DNA of 64,000 nucleotides from JBKECO01 sp047974745 (lineage in GTDB: Bacteria > Bacillota > Clostridia > Lachnospirales > Lachnospiraceae): the NCBI GenBank assembly GCA_047974745.1, contig JBKECO010000011.1, forward strand, positions 124,001 to 188,000, read 5' to 3'. The notes beneath the pieces were generated by a model. That model had not been told where the DNA came from. It saw only the letters and a list, made by a program, of their open reading frames with translations, and searched no databases. Shown here piece after piece: positions 18,440 through 27,165 of this stretch; the stretch's first letter is position 1, and the number at the start of each line of letters is the position of its first letter. Made by a program: the position numbers and the translations under genes.

Positions 18440-19281
18440 GCTGCTTCCTCCAAAAATGCATTCAATAGATTCAGGCATACTTTTTTGCGATAGTTCGCTG
18501 TGGATCTTTGATCATTGATCGGCCAAATCCGCTTACCATAGTTTTGCATATAGTACTCCTTCTTTTCATTTAGATCAGTTAATGACATATCTATCATGCT
18601 CTGCTCGAGAATGCGGTCTCTGACTACTGTAGTACCCACCGACCCAAAGGTCAGCCTGACATCCTTTATTCTCCCATTTTCCGCCCATAAAATTCCGCAA
18701 AAAGAAAGCTTGGCGATGGCTTCAGCCTGTCTGGCTCCTACTTTTTCAAAGCGTTTTAGAGTATAACGCTCCAGACTATCTACTGGTATTTCCACAAATG
18801 TGACCATCTCTGTCTCGGAGAGATCCAGTTTTCTGACCCCTGTAATGAATTCTTCGATGGGCTGGTGCTGATGAACGAGTAATCCACCTTCATCCATTCT
18901 GCTCTTTACGATCACTGCATTGAGAGCATATAGGACCGGAAGTGTATCACCGGCAGGCGATGCATTGCAGATATTGCCGACGAGTGTCCCTGTTGTTTTG
19001 ATTGCAGGAGATGCAACCTGCTGCATCGACTCCTTTAGCAGGTTCGGGACACAGTCGCTGGCAAGCAGCATACGGTATGTTGCTGATGCTCCAATGCGAA
19101 GGACTCCATCGGACACCGAAATTTGTAAAAATTCCTGAACCTGGTTCAAAAAGATGATATGCTCTGCATACTTTCTTGTGACATTGGCATCAGTTCCTCC
19201 ATTGATCAGCTTTGCACCTGGGTGCATCTGCAGCTGCTGCAGTGCATCTTTTTGCGTCTTCGGATAATAACCTGTTACCAT
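18430..19281 (-). CDS. FAD-binding subunit of molybdenum hydroxylase (YgfM/XdhB type)
   Basis: 283 residues with the FAD-binding PCMH fold: AKLINGGTDANV near residue 30, TTGTLVGNICNASPAGDTLP near residue 100 and the late domain of CO-dehydrogenase flavoproteins. It passes electrons from the FeS subunit to the final acceptor. It overlaps the FeS gene by 7 bp and ssnA by 10 bp. With the two genes upstream it makes a complete three-subunit enzyme, and it may also serve the fused FeS-Mo protein downstream, which lacks its own FAD domain. Confidence 0.92.
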   Translation of the reverse strand: MVTGYYPKTQKDALQQLQMHPGAKLINGGTDANVTRKYAEHIIFLNQVQEFLQISVSDGVLRIGASATYRMLLASDCVPNLLKESMQQVASPAIKTTGTLVGNICNASPAGDTLPVLYALNAVIVKSRMDEGGLLVHQHQPIEEFITGVRKLDLSETEMVTFVEIPVDSLERYTLKRFEKVGARQAEAIAKLSFCGILWAENGRIKDVRLTFGSVGTTVVRDRILEQSMIDMSLTDLNEKKEYYMQNYGKRIWPINDQRSTANYRKKVCLNLLNAFLEEAACF

Positions 19282-19742
19282 AGGCCATTCCCCCTCTCAG
19301 CTGCCAGTAATACGGCATCGACGATCATATTGTAGCCGGTGCAACGGCACAGATTCCCGGAAATCCCTTCTCTTACCTCTTCTTCCGTTGGATGGGAGTT
19401 GGAATTCAGAAGTGATTCCGTTGCCATGATCATGCCAGGGATACAGAATCCACACTGTACAGCCCCTGCATCCGAGTAACATTGCTCAATCAGCTTATAC
19501 TTTTTGGTCTCACGAAAACCTTCGATGGTCACGATCTTTTGCCCTGCTGCAGTTCCGAGGACTGTGATACAGGAGTCTGCCACATTTCCATTCAGAAGAA
19601 TCGCACAGGCACCGCATTCTCCTTCTCCACAGCCTTCTTTTGGACCTGTCAGACCAAATTCATTGCGTATCACATCCAGAAGTCTTGCCGTGGGTTCTGC
19701 ACTGCTCTCCACTTCTATTCCGTTTAATTCAAAGCGAATCAT
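19275..19742 (-). CDS. [2Fe-2S] subunit of molybdenum hydroxylase (XdhC type)
   Basis: 155 residues with both 2Fe-2S clusters complete: Cys38, 43, 46 and 58 for the plant-type cluster, Cys97, 100, 132 and 134 for the second. The ATG at 19742 overlaps the Mo subunit gene by 14 bp and has GGAGG nine bases upstream; a TTG two codons earlier is not needed. The subunit carries electrons from the molybdenum site to FAD. Confidence 0.94.
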   Translation of the reverse strand: MIRFELNGIEVESSAEPTARLLDVIRNEFGLTGPKEGCGEGECGACAILLNGNVADSCITVLGTAAGQKIVTIEGFRETKKYKLIEQCYSDAGAVQCGFCIPGMIMATESLLNSNSHPTEEEVREGISGNLCRCTGYNMIVDAVLLAAERGNGLW

Positions 19743-21849
19743 TGTCAAGTACCTCCATTATCCGTTCCGGTGTGACGGGTATGCTGCTCATCTGCTTGCC
19801 AATCGCGTTCTCCACAGCCGCTTCGAAGGCCGGTGCTGCTCCGATCAGGGAGAGTTCCCCGGCACCCTTTGCCCCAAATGGACCTCCATCATACAAATTC
19901 TCAATAAATTCCAAGGTGATCGGAACGGTATCCATCGCTGTCGGAATCATATAATCTGTAAAACTAGACTGCCGGATTCTGCCTGTTTGAGAATCCATAT
20001 GTTCAATGGATCCATATCCCAATCCCTGAAGGATACCCCCTTCACACTGCCCCTTCATGATCATGTCATCAATTGCAGTTCCAATGTCAAAAATTGCCCA
20101 GATCCCTTTGATCTTTGTCATAGCTGTCATCAGATCCGTTTCCACTTCTATGACGTTCACGCCCCAGGAATAGGTCGGATAGGCATCTCCCTGGAATGTC
20201 TCAAGACTCCATGGAATCATTTCAGGATGCTGATAGTCTTCGACGATCTCTATCTCTTTTCCACTCTCCCACTGAGCCTTCATTTTTTCTGAAGCTCTTT
20301 CCAGAAGTTTTCCAACGATCATTAATGAACGTGATGCGACGGTAGGTCCGGAGTCAGGTACTCTGTCTGTGTCCGGGTTCTCGATCATGACATGGTCAAG
20401 AGGTATGGATAGAATGGTCGCAACGATCTTTGAAAAGGTCGTCTTTAGCCCCTGTCCGATTTCGGTATTGCTGACTAAAATTTCGACTTTGTCATTTTTG
20501 TATTTCACAAGTCTGATTCTGGAGCGGATGTGATCCTTTTCCGCTGATCCTGTAAAACCACAGCCATGCAGGAAAAGTGAAATTCCGATTCCTTTTCTGA
20601 ATCGTCCCGTCTCCTGCTTCGCATATTGCTCATATTTACTCTTATAATCAGACAGCTCCTGCACCCGCAGGATCATCGGTTCTAGCGGTACAGAATGGTG
20701 AAATCTTCCGTTTGTGGAGGTCTTATCGCCTTGTTTGACCATATGCTCCATCTTAAATGAAAGGGGATCCTTACCCAATGCAGCGGCCAGATGATTCATC
20801 ATAGTTTCGATCGCAAAAAAAGTCTGTGGTGCTCCGAATCCTCGGAAGGCACCGTTTGGAACTAGATTGGTCACCATCGCTTTCCCGGTTATATGCAGAT
20901 TTTCTATACAGTATACACCGATCGCTGCGATCAGTGACCTTTGCAGAACGACACTGGAAAGTCCTGCGTAAGCACCGGCATCCAGAAGTACCTCCACTTC
21001 CATTCCTGTGACATATCCATTTTTTATGGAAGCTTTATATGTCATTACAGCAGGATGACGTTTTGGTGTCGTTCCCATATCCTCTCTTCTGTTCAAGATC
21101 AGCTGAACCGGACTTCCTGCCTTTTTTGCTGCAACCGCGACCTGACACCCGATCAGGGACGGGTAATCTTCTTTTCCGCCGAATCCTCCGCCGGTGGTCG
21201 TCTGTACAATCTGTACCTGATCTTCTTCTAGTGCCATTGCCTGCATGACTGCACTCTTGATATAATAAGGACACTGCATTGATCCATATACACTGGATTT
21301 TCCACCTTCAAAAATTCCTGTCATTCCCTGTGGTTCCAGATAAGCCTGCTCCTGATAACCTGTCTCAAAGGTCTCTTCCAGGATTTGATCTGCCTCTTCA
21401 AATGCTTTTTGAATATCACCCTTCTGGTATTCATAGGCTGCAACACTTTCTGTTGCCTCGGAAAGACTGAGAACTGCAGGCAGCTCCTGGTATTCTATAA
21501 CAACAGCTGCAGCGATCTCTTCCAGCTTCGTTTTGTCCGGTCCCGCAAGCATTAGGATGCCTTCCCCACAAAATCTCACTTCATCGGAGGCAAAAATCGG
21601 TTGCTCGATTGTGATTACCTTTAAAAGCGGATGTCCCGGCACATCATCCTGGGAAATGCTGCAGTAGCCATCCGGCAGCTCTGGTAATATGATTTGTTTT
21701 ATTTTGGCATGCATCTTATCAGAGCGAATCATTTTTCCATAAATCATATTCGAAAATTTGATATCTGCGATGTATTGTGCACTGCCCTCTGTTTTTTCTT
21801 TATGATCCTTTTTCTGAACTGGTCTGCTGATTGCATTGCAAGTCTTCAT
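19729..21849 (-). CDS. molybdopterin-binding subunit of xanthine dehydrogenase-type hydroxylase
   Basis: 706 residues forming the complete Mo-binding large subunit: TTGGGFGGKEDY near residue 240, VPNGAFRGFGAPQ, an internal GQGLKTTFSK loop and the catalytic glutamate in FGAKGAGELSLIG. No FeS or FAD domain is fused. It resembles the XdhD/SDMH branch rather than classical aerobic XdhB. A substrate such as xanthine or hypoxanthine is likely from context but not proven. It is the first gene after the terminator behind the XdhC-like gene, so it probably opens its own transcription unit. Confidence 0.92.
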   Translation of the reverse strand: MKTCNAISRPVQKKDHKEKTEGSAQYIADIKFSNMIYGKMIRSDKMHAKIKQIILPELPDGYCSISQDDVPGHPLLKVITIEQPIFASDEVRFCGEGILMLAGPDKTKLEEIAAAVVIEYQELPAVLSLSEATESVAAYEYQKGDIQKAFEEADQILEETFETGYQEQAYLEPQGMTGIFEGGKSSVYGSMQCPYYIKSAVMQAMALEEDQVQIVQTTTGGGFGGKEDYPSLIGCQVAVAAKKAGSPVQLILNRREDMGTTPKRHPAVMTYKASIKNGYVTGMEVEVLLDAGAYAGLSSVVLQRSLIAAIGVYCIENLHITGKAMVTNLVPNGAFRGFGAPQTFFAIETMMNHLAAALGKDPLSFKMEHMVKQGDKTSTNGRFHHSVPLEPMILRVQELSDYKSKYEQYAKQETGRFRKGIGISLFLHGCGFTGSAEKDHIRSRIRLVKYKNDKVEILVSNTEIGQGLKTTFSKIVATILSIPLDHVMIENPDTDRVPDSGPTVASRSLMIVGKLLERASEKMKAQWESGKEIEIVEDYQHPEMIPWSLETFQGDAYPTYSWGVNVIEVETDLMTAMTKIKGIWAIFDIGTAIDDMIMKGQCEGGILQGLGYGSIEHMDSQTGRIRQSSFTDYMIPTAMDTVPITLEFIENLYDGGPFGAKGAGELSLIGAAPAFEAAVENAIGKQMSSIPVTPERIMEVLDNDSL

Positions 21850-21872
21850 ACGTTACGTTCCTTTCTTTCAGA

Positions 21873-21888
21873 TTGATTATTCAATCAA
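21873..21888. promoter_or_regulatory. inverted repeat before the Mo-hydroxylase operon
   Basis: TTGATT-ATTC-AATCAA (21873-21888) lies between the XdhC terminator and the Mo subunit start, 24 bases before the ATG. It has the form of a small operator; a TetR regulator gene is nearby. No clear -35/-10 pair was found with it. Confidence 0.3.
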
Positions 21889-21910
21889 ATAATGAACGAA
21901 TTTATGGTAA

Positions 21911-21935
21911 AGGAAAAAGCGGCATCGACCGCTTT
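21911..21935 (-). terminator. intrinsic terminator after the XdhC-like gene
   Basis: On the - strand AAAGCGG pairs with CCGCTTT around a six-base loop and runs into a U-rich tract. The stem starts inside the stop codon of the XdhC-like gene. It separates the cofactor genes from the hydroxylase operon. Confidence 0.7.
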
Positions 21936-22959
21936 ACGTTTCTGTATCCTCAAGCAGTATCTCAAGACTCCCCCCACAGACCATTCCTTGGGCCATGGCA
22001 TCCTCGCCATTTAAATCTACATGATATATACAATACTTTCCTGTTCCTGCAAGCTCCATCCCTTTTTTTATGATAGCAGCTTCAACGCCTCCGCCTCCAA
22101 TCGTTCCCTGTATGGAGCCATCTGGAAAAATCAGCATTTTTGCCCCTTCCTTTCTTGGTACGGAACCATGTGCTTTCATAATCGTCGCAAGAGCAAAGGG
22201 CGGTCTGGCATCACAAAGCAACTCTAGTGCGTTGACATCCATATCAGACCGGTTCACGACTGTGCTGTCCATAGACTCCATTCGTTTTCGCTGAATGATT
22301 TCTGCCATGATCGAGATACCGATCTCCTCTGTCGTCTGGGCTCCTATATTGAGTCCGATCGGACTGTTGATTGCCTGAATCCTCTGAGGATCCTGACCCT
22401 CATCTAAGAACTTCTGAAATACCACCTTCGTTCTTTTTCTAGATCCGATCAATCCGGTATAGACTGGTTCCGGATATTTCAGCAGCTCCTGAATACACAA
22501 TGTATCCTGACTGTGGCCTCTTGTTATGACCACAATATAGTCGGAGGCTTGCGGCTTCATTGCTTCAATGCATTCTTTGTAGGATCCTGTATGGACTTCA
22601 TCAGCCAAAGGGAACCGCTCTCGGTTTGCGAACTCTTTGCGGTCATCATAGATAACAACATAGAAACCAATCATTTTCGCAAATTTTACAAGGGGTAGAG
22701 CAACATGTCCACCTCCAAAGATCAGTATTCTCTCTTTGGTATAGAATGGCTCTGCAAATAAGGTCCTTTCATCCTTCTTTAGCATGACCGGTTTGCCCAG
22801 CCTGAGGATGTGATAACGCTCTTCTTCCGAGATTCGGTATAGATCCGTACTTTTACTCAATTGTTCGCATTCTCCGTGATCTGCACTGATATCTGAAATC
22901 AAGATCACAGACTCACTTCCCTGTTCTAATCCGTTTCGGATATTGTTATATAGATTCAT
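21934..22959 (-). CDS. XdhC-family molybdenum hydroxylase maturation factor, Rossmann domain first
   Basis: 341 residues. XdhC proteins load sulfur (or selenium) onto the Mo cofactor before insertion. Here the Rossmann part (RILIFGGGHVALPLVKFA, VVIYDDRKEF) comes at about 75-200, and the CoxI-type part (ALATIMKAHGSVPRKEGAKM, GTIGGGGVEA, GMVCGGSLEILLE) at about 250-341, the reverse of the classical order. Clostridial aldehyde-oxidoreductase maturation factors share this arrangement as far as I recall. The ATG at 22959 overlaps the moaC end by 14 bp; a GTG at 22968 is also possible. It probably serves the two hydroxylases downstream. Confidence 0.88.
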   Translation of the reverse strand: MNLYNNIRNGLEQGSESVILISDISADHGECEQLSKSTDLYRISEEERYHILRLGKPVMLKKDERTLFAEPFYTKERILIFGGGHVALPLVKFAKMIGFYVVIYDDRKEFANRERFPLADEVHTGSYKECIEAMKPQASDYIVVITRGHSQDTLCIQELLKYPEPVYTGLIGSRKRTKVVFQKFLDEGQDPQRIQAINSPIGLNIGAQTTEEIGISIMAEIIQRKRMESMDSTVVNRSDMDVNALELLCDARPPFALATIMKAHGSVPRKEGAKMLIFPDGSIQGTIGGGGVEAAIIKKGMELAGTGKYCIYHVDLNGEDAMAQGMVCGGSLEILLEDTET

Positions 22960-23419
22960 AGGTGCCACTCTTTCCGCCAGACTTCATACGAACATGGATT
23001 CCACTGATGACCATGCCTCTGTTCAACGCCTTACACATATCATATATTGTCAGCAGGGCTGTTGAGGCTCCTGTCAGTGCCTCCATTTCAACTCCTGTCT
23101 TTCCCTCTGTTTTCACTGTGCAGACTGCTTCGATCTCATAGGTGTCCTCAAACAGATGAAAATCAACACTGCAATTTAATATCATCAGTGGATGGCACAT
23201 GGGAATCAACTCCCCCGTCCTCTTTACAGCCATGATTCCTGCGACTCGGGCAACTCCAAGAACATCTCCTTTTTCAATGCTGTGATTCCTGATTCGCTCA
23301 AAAACTTCTTCTCCGACCAAGATTCTTCCGGCAGCGACCGCTGTTCTCGCAGTTACTTGTTTCTCGGAAACATCTACCATAATTGCATTTCCGTCTTTAT
23401 CAAAATGGTTCATTTCCAT
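22946..23419 (-). CDS. moaC: MoaC, cyclic pyranopterin monophosphate synthase
   Basis: 157 residues with the MoaC signatures MVDVSEKQVTARTAVA, AGIMAVKRTGELIPMCHPL and KTEGKTGVEMEALTG, including the lysines and histidine used in pterin formation. It makes cPMP, the first stable precursor of the molybdenum cofactor, with MoaA, which is not in this window. The start at 23419 follows the MoeA-like stop by 7 bases; longer frames run into that gene. A second ATG two codons later is an alternative. Confidence 0.95.
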   Translation of the reverse strand: MEMNHFDKDGNAIMVDVSEKQVTARTAVAAGRILVGEEVFERIRNHSIEKGDVLGVARVAGIMAVKRTGELIPMCHPLMILNCSVDFHLFEDTYEIEAVCTVKTEGKTGVEMEALTGASTALLTIYDMCKALNRGMVISGIHVRMKSGGKSGTYESI

Positions 23420-23426
23420 AATAGAC

Positions 23427-24446
23427 CTACTTTCCGAATCCACAGTTCGGGAAATGACAGATATCGCAGTTGAGGCAAAGTCCACCTTCACCCAAATCTG
23501 TAAGATCCTCTTTTTTTAGCAACTCACCTGCTAGTATTCTTGGCAGGATCAAATCGAAAATTGTTCTTCTGCTGTACATGACACAGCCCGGAAGACCAAT
23601 TACAGGTATTTCATTCTCCAGATATGCCAAAAGCAGCATTGCCCCGGGAAGTACCGGTGCACCATAAGTCACAACATGAGCACCTGTATTTTTTATTGCT
23701 GCAGGTGTCGTATCATCCGGGTCTACACTCATTCCGCCTGTACAAAGTATCAGATCAGCTCCCTGACTAACTGCAGTGTGGATTGCCATTGTAATTTCTT
23801 CAGGGTCATCGTCGAGAATCTTTTGTCCGAGAAGCTGTACGTTATACTCCGCAAGTTTTCTTGATAATGCCGGACCAAATGCATCCCGGATCCTCCCACT
23901 ATAAACTTCACTTCCTGTGGTTATAATATAAGCCTTTTTTGCCTGATAGGGAAGAATAGATAACAACGGCTTCCCATCAGCGATTTTAACAGTCTCATCG
24001 AGTAATTCTTTCCGGATCACCAATGGTACCACTCTGGCAGCAGCAAGTTTATCACCTGCCCTGACCGGATAATTTCCCTGGCAGGTTGCAATGATCACCT
24101 CACCGATTCCATTGATTTTCCGAAGTTTTTCTGAATTAACCTGAAACATACCTTCCACGGATGCTGTGATCGTGACCTTTCCTTCTTTTATCTCGCTGCT
24201 GACCATACCTGGTCCAATGCAAATATCCTTTAACAGAACCGCGGCATCATCCTCATGTACCATGCCTTCTTTTTTTTCCCAGACATATAGATGTTTTTTC
24301 CCCATTGACAAAAGAATTGGAATATCTTCCTCTGTTACGATATGTCCTTTGCGGTATACAGCATCTTTAAATTCTCCCGGAATGATCTGTGTCATATCAT
24401 GACAAAGTACATGTCCGATTGCTTCTTCTGTATTAATCAATTTCAT
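23427..24446 (-). CDS. MoeA/MoaB-like molybdopterin-binding protein with Cys-rich tail
   Basis: 339 residues. The C-terminal half is a MogA/MoaB-type molybdopterin-binding domain (ITTGSEVYSGRI, DLILCTGGMSVDPDDTTP, LPGAMLLLAY, GLPGCVMYS). The N-terminal part (GHVLCHDMTQIIPGEFKDAVYRKG) resembles the short entry region seen in clostridial proteins of this kind rather than the full MoeA linker domains. It ends with CLNCDICHFPNCGFG, four cysteines that could bind an FeS cluster or metal. It likely handles or inserts the molybdenum cofactor for the adjacent hydroxylases. Neighbours: TetR gene 15 bp upstream, moaC 7 bp downstream. Confidence 0.87.
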   Translation of the reverse strand: MKLINTEEAIGHVLCHDMTQIIPGEFKDAVYRKGHIVTEEDIPILLSMGKKHLYVWEKKEGMVHEDDAAVLLKDICIGPGMVSSEIKEGKVTITASVEGMFQVNSEKLRKINGIGEVIIATCQGNYPVRAGDKLAAARVVPLVIRKELLDETVKIADGKPLLSILPYQAKKAYIITTGSEVYSGRIRDAFGPALSRKLAEYNVQLLGQKILDDDPEEITMAIHTAVSQGADLILCTGGMSVDPDDTTPAAIKNTGAHVVTYGAPVLPGAMLLLAYLENEIPVIGLPGCVMYSRRTIFDLILPRILAGELLKKEDLTDLGEGGLCLNCDICHFPNCGFGK

Positions 24447-24461
24447 ATTTTTTCCTGATTT

Positions 24462-25040
24462 CTATCTATAGGGTGCCACTGCATTCAGTATCATTTTTTT
24501 ACAAGCCAAAAAATAATGGTCTAAATCAAAATTGTCTTCATCGATCAAATACTGGATCGTTGCACCCTCCAGCATAGAAACGATCTGATATGGAATGAAG
24601 GTGCGTACCTCCTCATCGAGTCCTGGAATATACTTATCCAGAATTTCTCCGATTTCTCTGCGCCAGCTGGCAAAAGAAGCTGCGAATCCATCTCCGATTT
24701 CCTTGTAGATCCTGCCCTGGATCCAAAAATCCAGTTCCGCAAAGTCATATTCCTTGTACTCCAATATAAATGCCCTTTTCTGAAGAATAAAAATATCAAG
24801 CTGAGATTCAAAGGTATCCTCTGATTTCTGACTGAGTTCGGCTCTGATCTCAAGGCATTTTTCCAGAACCCGTTTTTGAAGCGCTAACATGAGGTCATCT
24901 TTGGTCTTATAATAATAATGCAGATTAGACTGTCTCATCTGTGCATTTTCAGCAATCAGATGCATTCTTGTTCCGCTGATTGTATGATCTTTTACTACTG
25001 CTAATGCAGCCTGTAGTATTCTATCCTCATTACGATTCAT
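24462..25040 (-). CDS. TetR-family transcriptional regulator
   Basis: 192 residues with an N-terminal TetR helix-turn-helix (ILQAALAVVKDHTISGTRM, then MRQSNLHYYYKTKDDLMLAL) and an all-helical ligand domain. It sits between the nucleoside importer genes (32-bp gap) and the molybdenum-cofactor genes (15-bp gap) and is co-oriented with both. A role in controlling the purine genes in response to a purine or pathway intermediate is plausible from position only. Confidence 0.88.
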   Translation of the reverse strand: MNRNEDRILQAALAVVKDHTISGTRMHLIAENAQMRQSNLHYYYKTKDDLMLALQKRVLEKCLEIRAELSQKSEDTFESQLDIFILQKRAFILEYKEYDFAELDFWIQGRIYKEIGDGFAASFASWRREIGEILDKYIPGLDEEVRTFIPYQIVSMLEGATIQYLIDEDNFDLDHYFLACKKMILNAVAPYR

Positions 25041-25072
25041 TTCAGGCTCCCTTGCATGTTCTATGACATTGA

Positions 25073-26053
25073 CTAGCGTTCTTCTCTAAAGTATGATTGC
25101 CCAAGACTCGCTGGCGGCTGACTTTCATGCTTGTTTCGTTTGCTGGTAATTACAAGTACCACGATCGTTACAACATATGGTAACATCTTGCATAACTCTT
25201 GTGCTGACCTGGTGAGACCAGGAATATAGATATACAGAATGTAGAGCCCTCCAAATAAGAAGGATCCCCAGATCGCATGAGTAGGATTCCAGAGTGCAAG
25301 TATAACAAGTGCGATCGCAAGCCAGCCTCTGTCACCAAAACCATTATTCGACCAAGTGCCTCCGAGATATTCCATAACAAAATAGAGTCCGCCAAGTCCT
25401 GCAATCGCTGCCCCTACCACAGTGGCAGCATATTTATAAAGTGAAACAGATATTCCTGCTGCATCTGCTGTGGCCGGATTCTCGCCGACTGCACGGAGGT
25501 TGAGTCCTTTTCTTGTCTTAAAAAGAAAATAGGAAGCAGACACTGCACAGATCACCGCAAGATATGTCAGAAAACCATAGGAAAACAGTAAGTCTCCTAT
25601 GATCGGAATATTACGCAGTATCGGAACTGAGGTCTGAAATGCTGATGCTGTGGTCTTCACGGAGATCTGTCCAACACCACCTGCAAGTTTTGAAATCGAT
25701 CCCCCGAAGAAATTACCGAATCCTACTCCAAATGTGGTCAATGCCAGACCGACCACATTCTGATTCGCTCGCAATGTGATCGTTAAAAAGCTGTAGATTA
25801 GTCCGCCAAGTGCAGAGGCTGCAAGGGTTGCAGCAAATGCGATGAGCAGTCCCACAATCGGAATTGGGTTCTCCGCATTCAGCTCGTAAAAAAATGCTCC
25901 CATCAGTCCACTGATACCACCCATGTACATGATTCCGGGAATTCCCAGATTTAAGTTTCCTGATTTTTCTGTTATGATCTCACCGGTTGCTCCAAAAAGA
26001 ATGGCGATTCCCTGTCCAATGGATTTTTGAATAAAAGTAAGAAATAATTCCAT
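25073..26053 (-). CDS. nupQ: nucleoside ABC importer permease (NupQ/YufQ type)
   Basis: 326 residues with about eight to ten hydrophobic helices. The early motif FGATGEIITEKSGNLNLGIPG and the loop LRAVGENPATADAAGI are characteristic of BMP-family nucleoside or purine importer permeases. Coupled to the preceding permease by a TAATG stop-start overlap. Confidence 0.9.
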   Translation of the reverse strand: MELFLTFIQKSIGQGIAILFGATGEIITEKSGNLNLGIPGIMYMGGISGLMGAFFYELNAENPIPIVGLLIAFAATLAASALGGLIYSFLTITLRANQNVVGLALTTFGVGFGNFFGGSISKLAGGVGQISVKTTASAFQTSVPILRNIPIIGDLLFSYGFLTYLAVICAVSASYFLFKTRKGLNLRAVGENPATADAAGISVSLYKYAATVVGAAIAGLGGLYFVMEYLGGTWSNNGFGDRGWLAIALVILALWNPTHAIWGSFLFGGLYILYIYIPGLTRSAQELCKMLPYVVTIVVLVITSKRNKHESQPPASLGQSYFREER

Positions 26054-27165
26054 TATTGCACCTCCGTATTCTTTTTGCGGAACTCCAGCTGATAGTTAAT
26101 AAAGAATTCACATCCTATCAAAAAGAATATGATGATTCCGGTTATGATACTGGAAGCATTTTCGTTAAGTCCGAACTGGGATGCGATCTGTATGGAACCC
26201 TGCTGCATGAATACCAGTATCAGGGAAACCACGACCATGGCCAGAGGGTTGAATTTAGCCATCCAGGCTACAATGATCGCCGTAAAACCTCTTCCTCCTG
26301 CTGTACTGGTAGAAATCGTGTGACTGGAACCACTTACGATCAGTGCTCCGGCAAATCCACAGATCGCACCTGATATCAACATGGTTCTGATGATGACCTG
26401 TTTCACCTTAATGCCGGCATAATTGGCGGTATGTTCACTAGCTCCAACAACTGCGATTTCATATCCATGCTTTGTATGTTTCATATATACTGTGACACCG
26501 ATCGTCAAAAGCAGAACAAGTATCACGTTCAGACTATAGGGATTGCCAAAGAGTGCCGGAAACCAGCCAGCCTTTGACGCAGCATTGATGATGCCTACTG
26601 TATTCGATCCAACGGGATTTTCCCAGAATACAATACAAAAGGTAACGATCTGCATGGCAACATAATTCAGCATCAGTGTGAACAGTGTTTCATTCGTATT
26701 AAAATAGGCTTTAAAAACTGCCGGCAGAAGCCCCCAGAGCATTCCAGCAACTGATGCAGAGATGAAGATCGCAATCAACAGAAGAACCGATGGAATCTTA
26801 TCTCCTACATAAATCATCAATGCTGCTGTGGCAGCGCCACCCATTAGAATCTGTCCCTCTGCACCGATATTCCAGAATTTCATTCGAAATGCAGGCGTCA
26901 GACCGACTGCAATACATAAAAGTGTCAGAACCTCTCTGATGGTGACCCAGAGCCTGCGGTTCGACCCCACTGCTCCGTCAATGATCCCCAGATAGACCTG
27001 TATCGGATTCTGTTTTGTGATTGCAACGATCACAAGTGCTGAAACGATCAATGCGATTACGACAGCTAAAATGCGGATCGCCCATGCCTTTAGTATGGAT
27101 ATCGTATCACGCTTTTTCATGCGTATCATGGGTTCCTTCTGGACCGCTGTATCTTTATAACTCAT
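26053..27165 (-). CDS. nupP: nucleoside ABC importer permease (NupP/YufP type)
   Basis: 370 residues, hydrophobic, with the family loop FRMKFWNIGAEGQILMGG and the coupling region GYEIAVVGASEHTANYAGIK. It pairs with the next permease and the duplicated ATPase. The start overlaps the ATPase gene end by 11 bp. Confidence 0.9.
   Translation of the reverse strand: MSYKDTAVQKEPMIRMKKRDTISILKAWAIRILAVVIALIVSALVIVAITKQNPIQVYLGIIDGAVGSNRRLWVTIREVLTLLCIAVGLTPAFRMKFWNIGAEGQILMGGAATAALMIYVGDKIPSVLLLIAIFISASVAGMLWGLLPAVFKAYFNTNETLFTLMLNYVAMQIVTFCIVFWENPVGSNTVGIINAASKAGWFPALFGNPYSLNVILVLLLTIGVTVYMKHTKHGYEIAVVGASEHTANYAGIKVKQVIIRTMLISGAICGFAGALIVSGSSHTISTSTAGGRGFTAIIVAWMAKFNPLAMVVVSLILVFMQQGSIQIASQFGLNENASSIITGIIIFFLIGCEFFINYQLEFRKKNTEVQ

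Noticed and set aside
19504..20292. Long open frame of 262 codons on the + strand
   Set aside because: It is antisense to the FeS and Mo subunit genes, has no ribosome site and reads as a shadow of codon bias.
8805..21849. Selenoprotein genes in the selenium-dependent hydroxylase cluster
   Set aside because: All frames are open without TGA read-through; the selenium of this family is a labile cofactor ligand.
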